A stretch of 64,000 nucleotides of DNA from Prolixibacteraceae bacterium (GTDB lineage: Bacteria; Bacteroidota; Bacteroidia; Bacteroidales; Prolixibacteraceae): positions 467,233 through 531,232 of the forward strand of contig JAQUIJ010000002.1 of the NCBI GenBank assembly GCA_028683385.1. Direction: 5' to 3'. The notes below the pieces were generated by a model that searched no databases, was not told where the DNA came from, and was given only the letters and a program-made list of their open reading frames with translations. A program made the translations under genes and the position numbers. This document shows, piece by piece, positions 55,837-64,000 of this stretch. The first letter of the stretch is position 1. The number at the start of each line of letters is the position of its first letter.

Positions 55837-58269
55837 TCAGTACAATCGGGCTTGTTTTATGTAGATTTTCCGTTCACCATTGATCAGATCGACCTTAAAT
55901 TCGATATCTATCGGTTTGCAAACCGTGTTAAGTGTGCAATAATGATTATGAATTGCCACGCAAAATCGTTTCAATAGAGTAAGTTCTTCATCTGTCATAA
56001 CGGTTTTCCCTTCCATTCCCGGAACATTCGAATGGTTCAGATATTCATAGATATTTTCGCTCGAAAAAGTATAACAAATCAGTTGATCGGGTAGATACTT
56101 TTCTTCCGGGTTTACCACACTGATCTCGCCAACCTGCACATTCACCGTAATCCCGGGATTGAACGGATTGTAAAGATTCTCGGTGATCGCCACACCATTT
56201 GCAGCTTCTGCCGGATAAGAGCGATGAACCAAAATGCCCATGGCAATGGTTTGGTGATCGATTTTAAAATAATCCCGTTCTTCAAAAGCTGCGTAACTCC
56301 ACAAGCTTGCCCACACTTTCCGGATTGCTTTGTCAACAGGTTTATCCGGATTCGAGAGCGATCCTGTGTACGATTCATACAATCCGGCGCCATTAAACCC
56401 TTCAATGTCTTCGGCATTGGTTGACGACCGGAAACGGAAATCCATAAAATTCCCGGTGGTAGATAAGTGTTGAACGACCAGATGGAGTAAATCCGGATCA
56501 AGTGGACTCTTCTTTATCGAATCACGAAGAATTTTAAGCTGTTTGTCGCGCCACGCTGCATCTGTTCTGAAAACCGGATCTTTCAGCATACGATCAATAA
56601 AAACATCAAGTCCGTATTTTTTGATATGGTTCCAATAATATGAAAAAGGTATCGCGAAATCACCTTCAGGCATTGGCAATACTCCGTAGTTCGCAACATT
56701 TATTTTCTTCAGTTCAGCAAAGTTGGCAGCTTTCCCACCTATTAACGATACCGAATTCACATCGGCTTTCGTCAGATCAATCAGTCCTTTTGTATTGATG
56801 TCCGATTTCAGTTGATGAATGGTTTGTGGTTCTTTTTTTGCCCAGAACAACTCTGCCTCCTGCGATGTGGCCTCACGGATGTTAAACGAATCGAGTGAAA
56901 CCTTTAAATAAACCAGTTTATTGAGTAATTTTTCAATCTTTGGGTTCGTCCATCCGTCACGCAGCGCCATGTTGGGCGTCTCACGGTTATGGCTGAGAAC
57001 ATTGATGTGACTGAGTGGGGTTTGAAATTCGGTGGTAATTATACCAGCAACCACCGAAATGTCAACCGGAATGCTGTTCAATACTACAATGTCGTGCCGG
57101 CCAAGGTAGGTTTGTCCCAATTCGTTTGCATCTATTTTTCGCAGGTAACCGTAATTACTTTCCGGGTTTAAAGCCTGATAATTCTGTCCGTTGTACAATT
57201 CTCCGGAAGTGATAATTGGCACATTCGTGCAGCCTTCCCATTTGGTGGCATTGGCATAGAAGAATAATTTGTTGCCAATCCAGGCGGTTTGCGCAATTTT
57301 GTTGTACACTTTTTCAATGTCGCCGCAATCCAGTTCGTCACCTGCAAAGAATTCGAGCGTAAACCGGTTGGATGATGTGAAATGATTGAGCGAAGCTAAT
57401 ATGTATTTTCGATTGACATTTTTGGGGTATTGTTCCTGGTTGAACGTTGCGTGCCCTTTGTTGTAGCCCAGTACATCCCTACAGAAATAGAAATGGATCA
57501 GGTATTTTTCTGAATTGGTATAGTAAATCGTATTGTCGTTTATGGAATAAACAACTTTAACCGATTTCACTTCGCCGTATGATGGATTTAGCGGTGCTCC
57601 CTGAAGAGTCGTGAACGCTTCAGTCCGGATTAATTGGTTCATGTAGTCAATATTCCCGTTGTTTAGCTTGAGCAGTTCGTAGGTTTCTCCGGCCTTTTGG
57701 AATGCATATTTTTGAGCGTAGTACCCAGGAACGCTAATTACAAGCGTATCAGAAGCTGGTTCGGCATTTTGCTGAAGGCTTTCATTTTGCGAAATTGCTT
57801 TTGGACTCAATGTTTCGGAAAGCAACGAGTTTCTTGCTTTAATTAGTTTGTGAGTTTTTCGGATGCCATTGCAGGTAATGTTCAGCAGGTAAATACCATC
57901 GGCAAAATTGGTCATATTGATCTCGCCACTGCCAGTTTGTGCGCGATATACTTTTCCGGAGATTTGCCCAAGCACATTGGCAATCCAAACGTCGATTACC
58001 TTTTTCGAGTTCCAAAGTATGATTCCATTGACTGCTTCAATTTGGTAATCTTCAGCCTCCGGGGTGGGGTCGCTCCCTGTATTTAAGTTGAAATAGCCCA
58101 GATTGTTTGTTGTAGTGTGTGCCTCCGAGCCAATTAGCGAAACCACGGCGCCCGAGATTGGAAAATGAGTTTGGGTATCGGTTACTTTTCCTGAATAGAC
58201 CGATTGCCCGACTGCAAATACCGGAAGAAGTGCAAGTGCGAATTGAATCAATCGGAAATAGACTTTCAT
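55837..58269 (-). CDS. Secreted PEP/pyruvate-binding (dikinase-like) protein with internal T9SS-like domain
   Basis: I use the ATG at 58267-58269 (810 residues), which opens a signal peptide (MKVYFRLIQFALALLPVFAVGQ); an upstream ATG at 58371 would add 34 residues and bury it. Domains: carboxypeptidase-regulatory-like (about 24-70); a segment resembling a T9SS type A sorting domain (about 83-147, with NVLGQISGKVY and FADGIYLLNI), here internal; a region of unknown fold (about 160-400); a swivelling phosphohistidine domain with QTPLSHINVLSHN (about 415-427); an ATP-grasp PEP/pyruvate-binding domain from LIGGKAANFAELKK (about 510) through RFRSSTNAEDIEGFNGAGL (about 612-630) to the end (KIYIKQARLY). 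The order His domain then ATP-grasp is that of glucan water dikinases, not of PPDK. ATP is not expected outside the cell, so activity is uncertain. Confidence 0.85.
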   Translation of the reverse strand: MKVYFRLIQFALALLPVFAVGQSVYSGKVTDTQTHFPISGAVVSLIGSEAHTTTNNLGYFNLNTGSDPTPEAEDYQIEAVNGIILWNSKKVIDVWIANVLGQISGKVYRAQTGSGEINMTNFADGIYLLNITCNGIRKTHKLIKARNSLLSETLSPKAISQNESLQQNAEPASDTLVISVPGYYAQKYAFQKAGETYELLKLNNGNIDYMNQLIRTEAFTTLQGAPLNPSYGEVKSVKVVYSINDNTIYYTNSEKYLIHFYFCRDVLGYNKGHATFNQEQYPKNVNRKYILASLNHFTSSNRFTLEFFAGDELDCGDIEKVYNKIAQTAWIGNKLFFYANATKWEGCTNVPIITSGELYNGQNYQALNPESNYGYLRKIDANELGQTYLGRHDIVVLNSIPVDISVVAGIITTEFQTPLSHINVLSHNRETPNMALRDGWTNPKIEKLLNKLVYLKVSLDSFNIREATSQEAELFWAKKEPQTIHQLKSDINTKGLIDLTKADVNSVSLIGGKAANFAELKKINVANYGVLPMPEGDFAIPFSYYWNHIKKYGLDVFIDRMLKDPVFRTDAAWRDKQLKILRDSIKKSPLDPDLLHLVVQHLSTTGNFMDFRFRSSTNAEDIEGFNGAGLYESYTGSLSNPDKPVDKAIRKVWASLWSYAAFEERDYFKIDHQTIAMGILVHRSYPAEAANGVAITENLYNPFNPGITVNVQVGEISVVNPEEKYLPDQLICYTFSSENIYEYLNHSNVPGMEGKTVMTDEELTLLKRFCVAIHNHYCTLNTVCKPIDIEFKVDLINGERKIYIKQARLY

Positions 58270-58800
58270 TGCTGCTGTTTTGGCCGTCAGTAGTTGATGA
58301 AGTGACACTCTGTAAATACAGATTGGTTCTAGGGAACAAAGGTTGCGTTTCAGGTCAAACAAAATGCGCATGGCTGCTTAATGTATTCGTAAGGTGAAGT
58401 CAGTATTTTCGGGTTCATATCCACACTTAGCCACTCTTATTAAACCCCTTTCAACCGTTCCTTACTTAAATTCATTTTAAATAAAAGGGGCTTCCCGGCG
58501 AAAAGGATTTTTTGAAAAATAAGGTTGATTGTTTGATTCGCTTTGCCTGTCAGCGCTTCAGGGCATTTGAACGTGTGATTTCATGACTTTCGTTGTGCCG
58601 CAAGGGCATGCAGCATTTTTGTCTTTCCATTTGAGCCTCAAAGACGCTTGATTTCTTAGGGTTGAATTTCTATATTTGCTGACTTTTCAAACTTTGGTGA
58701 TGAGAAGTATGGATATTTTGCGTAGAATTGATCGATTGAATTCAGTAGGATATTCGATTTACTAAGCTAATAATAACTCAATTAACTCAAATAATTACGA
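58270..58800. other. Divergent non-coding region before etfB
   Basis: A 531 bp spacer. It holds the etfB promoter (58648-58678) and a weak hairpin CCCCTTT (58445-58451) / AAAGGGG (58484-58490). The only reading frame at its left end is the unlikely 5' extension of the secreted dikinase-like gene. Confidence 0.6.
58648..58678 (+). promoter_or_regulatory. Promoter of the etf operon
   Basis: TTG (58648-58650), a 20-nt spacer and TATATTTG (58671-58678) match the Bacteroidota consensus. The leader to the etfB ATG is about 115 nt. Confidence 0.75.
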
Positions 58801-59676
58801 ATGAAAGGTTACAAAATTATCGTACTTGCCAAACAGGTTCCCGATACGAGGAATGTTGGCAAAGATGCAATGAAAGCCGATGGAACTGTAAACAGAGCAG
58901 CTCTACCGGCTATTTTTAATCCTGAGGATTTGAATGCGTTGGAACAGGCATTGCGGATTAAAGACAATTTTCCGGGAACAACCATTACATTATTAACAAT
59001 GGGGCCTGGTCGTGCAGCTGAAATTATTCGTGAAGGATTGTTCCGCGGAGCTGACGATGGTATTTTACTGACCGACCGCGCTTTTGCCGGATCAGACACA
59101 TTGGCCACATCGTATGCCATTGCGCAAACTTTGAAAAAACATGGTAATTACGATATCATCATTGCTGGTCGCCAGGCTATTGACGGAGATACTGCACAGG
59201 TAGGTCCTCAGGTTGCTGAAAAATTGGGAATCCCGCAAATCACGTATGCCGAAGAAATTCAAGCCATCGAAAAAGGTAAGGTAACCGTTAAACGTCGCCT
59301 CGAACGTGGTATTGAAGTGGTGAAATGCCCTATGCCATTGGTGGTAACGGTGAACAGTTCGGCTCCCGATTGCCGCGCGCGCAACGCCAAATTGATCATG
59401 AAATACAAGCATGCCAAAACAATTTCCGAAATGCAGGAAGCAAACGACGATTATTTGCACCTGTACAGCGACCGCCCATACCTCACGATCAAGGAATGGA
59501 CTGTTCAGAATATTGAAGTCGACATGAACGAATTGGGCTTAACCGGTTCGCCTACCAAGGTGAAAAAGGTTGAGAACGTTGTTCTTCAGTCGAAAGGTGC
59601 AAAAGTGATCACTTCGTCTGACGAAGATATGGATCAGTTGATGCGTGAGTTAATTGAAAGTCATACAATCGGATAA
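58801..59676 (+). CDS. etfB: Electron transfer flavoprotein beta subunit
   Basis: This 291-residue EtfB/FixA-type protein opens KIIVLAKQVPDTRNVGKDAM. It has the ETF-beta signature IIAGRQAIDGDTAQVGPQVA (about 120-139) and VKRRLERGIEVVKCPMPLVV (about 160-179). With EtfA it binds FAD and AMP/FAD and moves electrons between acyl-CoA dehydrogenase and the quinone pool or, in bifurcating forms, ferredoxin. It is longer than typical non-bifurcating EtfB (about 250). etfA follows 20 bp downstream. Confidence 0.95.
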   Translation: MKGYKIIVLAKQVPDTRNVGKDAMKADGTVNRAALPAIFNPEDLNALEQALRIKDNFPGTTITLLTMGPGRAAEIIREGLFRGADDGILLTDRAFAGSDTLATSYAIAQTLKKHGNYDIIIAGRQAIDGDTAQVGPQVAEKLGIPQITYAEEIQAIEKGKVTVKRRLERGIEVVKCPMPLVVTVNSSAPDCRARNAKLIMKYKHAKTISEMQEANDDYLHLYSDRPYLTIKEWTVQNIEVDMNELGLTGSPTKVKKVENVVLQSKGAKVITSSDEDMDQLMRELIESHTIG

Positions 59677-59696
59677 TTGTTAAAACATTGCGAACT

Positions 59697-60716
59697 ATGA
59701 ATAGTGTTTTTGTTTATATCGAAATAGAAGACGGTCAGGTTGCCGAAGTCAGCATGGAATTGATGACCAAAGGACGTGCACTGGCCACCGAATTAAAGGT
59801 AAAGCTCGAAGCAATTGCCATTGGGTACAAACTCGATGGAATTGAAAAAGACATTTTCCCTTATGGCGTTGATGTTTTACACATTGCCGACGACAAACGT
59901 TTGGCTCCATATTCAACTTTGCCGCACAATGCCATCGTGGTGAAACTTTTTCAGGAAGAAAAACCACAGATTGCCCTTATGGGAGCCAGTTCGGTTGGCC
60001 GGGATTTAGGACCACGCGTATCTTCGGCTTTGCATAGCGGGCTGACTGCCGACTGTACTTCACTCGTTATTGGTGACCACGAAGATAAAAAGGCAGATAA
60101 AGTGTATGAAAATCTGCTTTACCAGATTCGCCCGGCTTTTGGGGGTAACATTATTGCTACCATTATTAATCCCGACTGTCGCCCGCAGATGGCTACCGTT
60201 CGCGAGGGTGTGATGAAAAAAGAAATTTTGGATCCGGCTTACAAAGGAAAAATCAATAAACTTGACGTTTCGAAATACACCACCGATCTTGATTTCGTGG
60301 TTGAGATGATTGAACGTCACATGGAAAAAAGCAAAGTGAACATCAAAGGCGCCGGAATTATTGTTGCCGGAGGTTATGGTGTTGGCTCGAAAGAAAATTT
60401 CGACCTGCTTTTCGAATTGGCAGAAGTATTGGGTGGCGAAGTAGGTGCTTCACGCGCTGCTGTCGATTCAGGGTACATCAGTCACGACCGTCAGATTGGC
60501 CAGACCGGAACTACTGTTCGTCCAAAATTGTATATCGCTTGCGGTATCTCCGGACAAATTCAACACCGTGCAGGAATGGAAGAGTCGGCTCAGATCATCG
60601 CGATCAATACCGATCCTGAAGCTCCGATCAACTCAATCGCTGATTATGTGATCACTGGCGATGTAGCCGAGATCCTTCCAAAGATGATCAAATTCTATAA
60701 AGCGAATACCAAGTAG
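59697..60716 (+). CDS. etfA: Electron transfer flavoprotein alpha subunit
   Basis: This 339-residue EtfA has an N-terminal domain (MNSVFVYIEIEDGQVAEVSM) and the conserved C-terminal FAD domain, GASRAAVDSGYISHDRQIGQ, TGTTVRPKLYIACGISGQIQ and HRAGMEESAQIIAINTDPEAP (about 260-310). The ATG at 59697 is preferred over a TTG nine bases upstream. It forms the ETF heterodimer with the preceding EtfB and probably serves the acyl-CoA dehydrogenase that follows 25 bp downstream. Confidence 0.95.
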   Translation: MNSVFVYIEIEDGQVAEVSMELMTKGRALATELKVKLEAIAIGYKLDGIEKDIFPYGVDVLHIADDKRLAPYSTLPHNAIVVKLFQEEKPQIALMGASSVGRDLGPRVSSALHSGLTADCTSLVIGDHEDKKADKVYENLLYQIRPAFGGNIIATIINPDCRPQMATVREGVMKKEILDPAYKGKINKLDVSKYTTDLDFVVEMIERHMEKSKVNIKGAGIIVAGGYGVGSKENFDLLFELAEVLGGEVGASRAAVDSGYISHDRQIGQTGTTVRPKLYIACGISGQIQHRAGMEESAQIIAINTDPEAPINSIADYVITGDVAEILPKMIKFYKANTK

Positions 60717-60741
60717 TCTTTCAACCGAAAAAATAAATAAA

Positions 60742-62454
60742 ATGGCTAATTTTTATACAGACAATAAAGACCTGAAATTCCATTTGACCCATCCATTGAT
60801 GGAGAAAATTGTTCGGCTGAAAGAGCGGAATTTCGAAGAACAGAAGAAATTTAATTTTGCGCCTATGGATTACGAAGATGCGCAGGATAGTTTCGATAAA
60901 GTGCTTGAAGTTGTGGGTGAAATCTGCGGCGATATTGTTGGTCCAAATGCAGAAGGTATTGATGCCGAAGGCCCGAGTGTGGTTGACGGACATGTGATTT
61001 ATGCCAGTGGTACCGAAATTAACATCAATGCACTCCGGAAAGCAGGCTTGATGGGTATGTCGTTACCACGTAAATACGATGGACTGAACTTCCCGATTGT
61101 ACCTTATATTATGGCTGCGGATATTGTTTCGCGTGCCGATGCTGGTTTCGTTAACATCTGGGGACTTCAGGATTGTGCTGAAACCATCAACGAATTTGCT
61201 TCGGAAGAGCAAAAAATGAAATATTTACCACGAGTTTGTGCCGGAGAAACCATGGCTATGGATTTAACTGAGCCGGATGCAGGTTCAGATTTGCAGGCCG
61301 TTCAGTTGAAAGCTACCTGGGACGAAAAGAAAGGCACCTGGTTATTGAACGGTGTAAAACGCTTCATCACCAATGGTGATGGCGACATCGCACTGGTATT
61401 GGCACGTTCAGAAGCCGGAACAAAAGACGGTCGCGGCTTGTCAATGTTTATCTATGATAAACGTAACGGTGGTGTAACGGTTCGTCGCATCGAGCACAAA
61501 ATGGGTATCATTGGTTCGCCAACCTGCGAACTGGTATTTAAAGATGCTCCGGGCGAATTGGTAGGCGATCGCAAGTTAGGCTTGATTAAATATGTAATGG
61601 CATTGATGAATGGCGCCCGTCTGGGTATTCATGCACAGTCAGTAGGTGTTTCCGAATCAGCTTACCGCGAAGCTCTGGCTTATGCCAAAGAACGTATGCA
61701 GTTTGGCAAAGCCATCATTAAATTCCCTGCAGTTTACGAAATGATCACAACCATGAAGGCTAAACTGGATGCTTCACGTACTTTATTGTACGAAACAGCC
61801 CGTTTTGTCGACATGTATAAAACATACGCCCACATTTCAGAAGAACGTGCTTTAGATAAGGATGAAAAGGCTGAAATGAAGAAATATCAGAAGTTAGCCG
61901 ACCTCTTTACTCCTCTGGGTAAAGGTATTGCAAGCGAATTCTGTAATCAGTTGGCTTATGATGCTGTTCAGATTCATGGTGGATCAGGTTTCATGAAAGA
62001 TTATCCGGTTGAAAGGATCTATCGCGATGCCCGTATTACTTCTATATATGAAGGAACAACCCAGTTGCAGGTTGTTGCAGCCATCCGTGGCGTAACTACA
62101 GGAGGTTACCTGGCCCAGATTCGTGAATACGAGGCTCAGAAAATCACTCCGGAACTGGAATTCATGCGCCGCACGCTGATCATCCTTACCGATGATTACG
62201 AGCAAGCAGTTGCCAAGGTAGTTGATAGTAATGACAATGAATTTATCGATTTTCATGCGCGTCGCTTAGTCGAAATGGCCGGATTCATTATTATGAGCTA
62301 CTTGTTGGTTGTTGATAGCAACCGCGATACCTCATTTACCAAATCTGCTAAAGTATTTATTAAACTGACTAAATCGCTTGTAAAAGGCCATGCTGAGTTC
62401 ATCCGTAGCTCGGTGGTTGAAGATCTCGCAGCTTATAAAATTGAAATGTCGTAA
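60742..62454 (+). CDS. Acyl-CoA dehydrogenase
   Basis: This 570-residue FAD enzyme has the ACAD core (about 40-440): AMDLTEPDAGSDLQAVQLKA and LNGVKRFITNGDGD (FAD contacts), MNGARLGIHAQSVGVSESAY, and the catalytic Glu in ARITSIYEGTTQLQVVAAIR. A C-terminal helical extension of about 130 residues is typical of the large ACADs of Bacteroidota. Its exact acyl chain length is unknown; butyryl-CoA is a candidate given the ETF operon. The gene is the third of etfB-etfA-acd and ends at a terminator. Confidence 0.93.
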   Translation: MANFYTDNKDLKFHLTHPLMEKIVRLKERNFEEQKKFNFAPMDYEDAQDSFDKVLEVVGEICGDIVGPNAEGIDAEGPSVVDGHVIYASGTEININALRKAGLMGMSLPRKYDGLNFPIVPYIMAADIVSRADAGFVNIWGLQDCAETINEFASEEQKMKYLPRVCAGETMAMDLTEPDAGSDLQAVQLKATWDEKKGTWLLNGVKRFITNGDGDIALVLARSEAGTKDGRGLSMFIYDKRNGGVTVRRIEHKMGIIGSPTCELVFKDAPGELVGDRKLGLIKYVMALMNGARLGIHAQSVGVSESAYREALAYAKERMQFGKAIIKFPAVYEMITTMKAKLDASRTLLYETARFVDMYKTYAHISEERALDKDEKAEMKKYQKLADLFTPLGKGIASEFCNQLAYDAVQIHGGSGFMKDYPVERIYRDARITSIYEGTTQLQVVAAIRGVTTGGYLAQIREYEAQKITPELEFMRRTLIILTDDYEQAVAKVVDSNDNEFIDFHARRLVEMAGFIIMSYLLVVDSNRDTSFTKSAKVFIKLTKSLVKGHAEFIRSSVVEDLAAYKIEMS

Positions 62455-62470
62455 GTATATTTTAGAACAA

Positions 62471-62512
62471 ATAGGCGAGGGCTTCACTTAATGTGGAGCC
62501 CTCGCTATTTTT
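62471..62512 (+). terminator. Terminator of the etf operon
   Basis: CGAGGGCT (62476-62483) pairs with AGCCCTCG (62497-62504), extended by TAG/CTA with a bulged G, followed by TTTTTT. Confidence 0.9.
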
Positions 62513-62647
62513 TGTGAAAGTTCTGAACTTTCAATTCATATACTTTGTAAAAGGATATCGCTTGTTTGTATAAGAAGTCGTACTTGGATATCAGTTTATT
62601 TAATTCTTATCCATGATTGGGATGGAATGACTGATTTTCTACCAAAT

Positions 62648-63271
62648 CTATTTATGGTTTCGTTTATAACTCATTAGTTCATTTCCCAATGCTTGCTCGC
62701 GTAATATCGCGCTTTTTCTATGTTTCTCAAGATCTTCTTGTACTTCTTTTAGTCTGGTTCTGGCTTCATTTACAACCAGGTGTCCTCGTTTATACATCAA
62801 AAACAAAACCGTACTGATGATTGCCAGACAAAATATAACTCCCCACATGATTAGGCTATATGTTTTCTTGTTTACTGCCATTCCAAGTAGATTGATACTG
62901 TTTTGCATACTTTGAGTTGTTGACAATTCCTCTTTTAATAGTGCAAGCTCAGTATTAATGGTTTCTAGTTTGTTAATCAAACTGTTCTTTTCATTCAAAT
63001 GATTTGTCGCTTCCATTTTATACATTCGAATACTATCCGTTGTATTTTTCTTGAGCGTGTTGTAATCACTTATCTGAATAACTTTGTGTTGCTCGAAAGT
63101 ATTGGACTTTTTGTACAAATGTTCGAACTGCCCTTTAATATCTGTTGAGTCAGCAGTAGAAACTATTAAATTGCTTTGCGCAAAGGTTAGTATTGGAACA
63201 GCAGAGATAATTAATGCAAGTAAATGTTTCCTTAGGGTATTTCTCATTTTTAGTATCTTATTGGTTTGCAT
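62648..63271 (-). CDS. Coiled-coil membrane protein, function unknown
   Basis: This 207-residue protein has an N-terminal signal peptide (ending ILTFAQS, about residue 33), a conserved-looking segment STADSTDIKGQFEHLYKKSN (about 38-57), a heptad-rich coiled coil (about 85-130), one membrane helix (about 140-162) and a second charged coiled coil to the end. Similar proteins in Bacteroidota are often named tRNA (guanine-N1)-methyltransferase, but no SPOUT or other methyltransferase motif is visible, so I think that name is wrong here. An internal ATG at 63247 would remove eight residues and is an alternative start. It lies upstream of and divergent from an rRNA leader. Confidence 0.7.
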   Translation of the reverse strand: MQTNKILKMRNTLRKHLLALIISAVPILTFAQSNLIVSTADSTDIKGQFEHLYKKSNTFEQHKVIQISDYNTLKKNTTDSIRMYKMEATNHLNEKNSLINKLETINTELALLKEELSTTQSMQNSINLLGMAVNKKTYSLIMWGVIFCLAIISTVLFLMYKRGHLVVNEARTRLKEVQEDLEKHRKSAILREQALGNELMSYKRNHK

Positions 63272-63693
63272 ATTATTACAATCAATAGTATTTGATGACT
63301 TTCTATTTTAAATTAAGCTAATTCGTTTAAGGTGAAACGGACGTTAAAATGTTTTATTGCAACTTTCCAGTTTCAGGCAAGTGTTGATCAAATTCAATTT
63401 ACGAATCAAATTGTGGTTTAGGTTTACTTTCTTCTGCTCGTTTCACCTTATTTAAGAGGTAAATCTAACCTGATCTTTCGACCAGAAGTAGATGCGTCAC
63501 TAAATGGGTAGAACTTATTAATGCGGTTTTATCCTCTTTTTTGAGATATAAAATCCCCTTGTTCGGGTTCTTTTAGCGAACAGAGGATGAGTCTCAGTAT
63601 TTTTTCTTAGGTCAATATGTTTTGTAACAGATTGATCTTCAGAAAGAGAGAATTTAGGTTGTAAATTAGTTTTAAAAAAGGTTTGTATAGTGT
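63272..63693. other. Non-coding region upstream of the rRNA promoters
   Basis: A 422 bp spacer containing one notable element, the inverted repeat TAAGGTGAAACG (63328-63339) / CGTTTCACCTTA (63439-63450), 99 bp apart. No gene or other clear site was found. Confidence 0.55.
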
Positions 63694-63723
63694 TTGGAAA
63701 TGAAGAAAAGGGGTCTATCTTTG
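63694..63723 (+). promoter_or_regulatory. rRNA operon promoter P1
   Basis: TTG (63694-63696), a 19-nt spacer and TATCTTTG (63716-63723), followed by CAGCCGCTAAA, which recurs after P2. The strict consensus fits a strong rRNA promoter. Confidence 0.75.
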
Positions 63724-63851
63724 CAGCCGCTAAACAGGAAAGCAGTAATGCAGAAAGTGAGGTGAAAGTTCTTTAAGTGGTTGTATCGCAAGTTGTTAGA
63801 ATAAAAAACAAATAATATTTAAAAAGTATTAGGAAGTTAAAATTTAACGAT

Positions 63852-63859
63852 TACCTTTG
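63852..63859 (+). promoter_or_regulatory. rRNA operon promoter P2 (-7 box)
   Basis: TACCTTTG followed by CAGCCGCTAAA, sharing 16 identical bases with P1 (63719-63734 and 63855-63870), 136 bp downstream. The -33 region is weaker (TTAGG near 63829). Confidence 0.65.
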
Positions 63860-64000
63860 CAGCCGCTAAAACAAATTAAGTATTGAATAATCCGATTTGA
63901 GATCGCTTCGCAAGAGGTAGTATAGAAGAGAGGGTAAACGATAGCCTTAGGGCAATTAAGTTCATTGAAAATATTGGGAAAAGGTAAAACAAGGAAGAGA
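63860..64000 (+). other. Probable leader of an rRNA operon
   Basis: The final 141 bp (with TTCATTGAAAATATTGGG and AAAACAAGGAAGAG) has the look of a pre-16S leader. The 16S gene itself (AGAGTTTGATC) is not yet reached at 64000, so this rests on the tandem promoters and general appearance. Confidence 0.55.

Noticed and set aside
58270..58371. 34-residue 5' extension of the secreted dikinase-like protein
   Set aside because: It would hide the obvious signal peptide starting at the ATG at 58267-58269.

Overview
The window is a 64 kb chromosomal stretch of a Bacteroidota bacterium, most likely from the Marinilabiliales/Prolixibacteraceae side of Bacteroidia (an inference). The evidence for the phylum is direct: promoters fit the TAnnTTTG (-7) / TTG (-33) form used by the Bacteroidota primary sigma factor; there is a PorT protein and a giant exported protein with a type IX secretion (T9SS) sorting tail; TamL is present; and the order rpsU - xer - hpf - tRNAs - tuf - secE - nusG - rplKAJL - rpoBC is a familiar Bacteroidota arrangement. 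Most of the window is core genome. There is no intact insertion sequence, prophage or CRISPR array, but several intergenic regions hold repeats that look mobile or recently duplicated.

Layout. 1-5 kb, minus strand: truncated purA, a cysteine-poor Fur-family regulator, a bifunctional Rel/SpoT enzyme and a MacB-type permease. 5.3-9 kb, plus strand: a pRiA4b ORF-3-like protein, then an overlapping set miaA - Nudix hydrolase - glycosyltransferase - gmhA, closed by a terminator shared with the convergent gapA. 11-18.4 kb: one gene for a 2460-residue exported Ig-like repeat protein. 18.5-24.9 kb: nitroreductase, a LytS/LytTR-type two-component pair, a GT2, an Ldh-family oxidoreductase, an SDR and a stand-alone PurL-like AIR-synthase protein. 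25-31.5 kb: ubiE/menG, porT, a large FAD oxidoreductase, a SpoU-type rRNA methyltransferase and tamL. 31.5-34.4 kb: two divergently transcribed class II fructose-bisphosphate aldolases of different subtypes. 34.5-50.6 kb: an HhH protein and the translation/transcription block, including four tRNAs and a fifth tRNA-shaped element with no recognisable anticodon arm where tRNA-Trp is expected. 50.8-54.3 kb: a sodium-pump decarboxylase operon whose carboxyltransferase lacks several usual active-site residues. 54.4-58.3 kb: an HtrA-like protease without a signal peptide, a MITE-like element and a secreted dikinase-like protein. 58.8-62.5 kb: etfB - etfA - acyl-CoA dehydrogenase. The window ends in the tandem promoters and leader of what is probably an rRNA operon; the 16S gene itself lies beyond base 64000.

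Themes. Surface export (T9SS cargo, PorT, TamL, an embedded sorting-like domain), anaerobic energy metabolism (Na+ pump, ETF, acyl-CoA dehydrogenase, menaquinone methylation) and growth-rate control (Rel, HPF, rRNA promoters) dominate. The strongest leads for something undescribed are the secreted dikinase-like protein (55837-58269), the variant carboxyltransferase (51131-53038), the degenerate tRNA-like element (39022-39090), and the repeat structures at 31570-31848 and 54268-55756. Everything here was read by eye from the sequence; no search or folding program was run.
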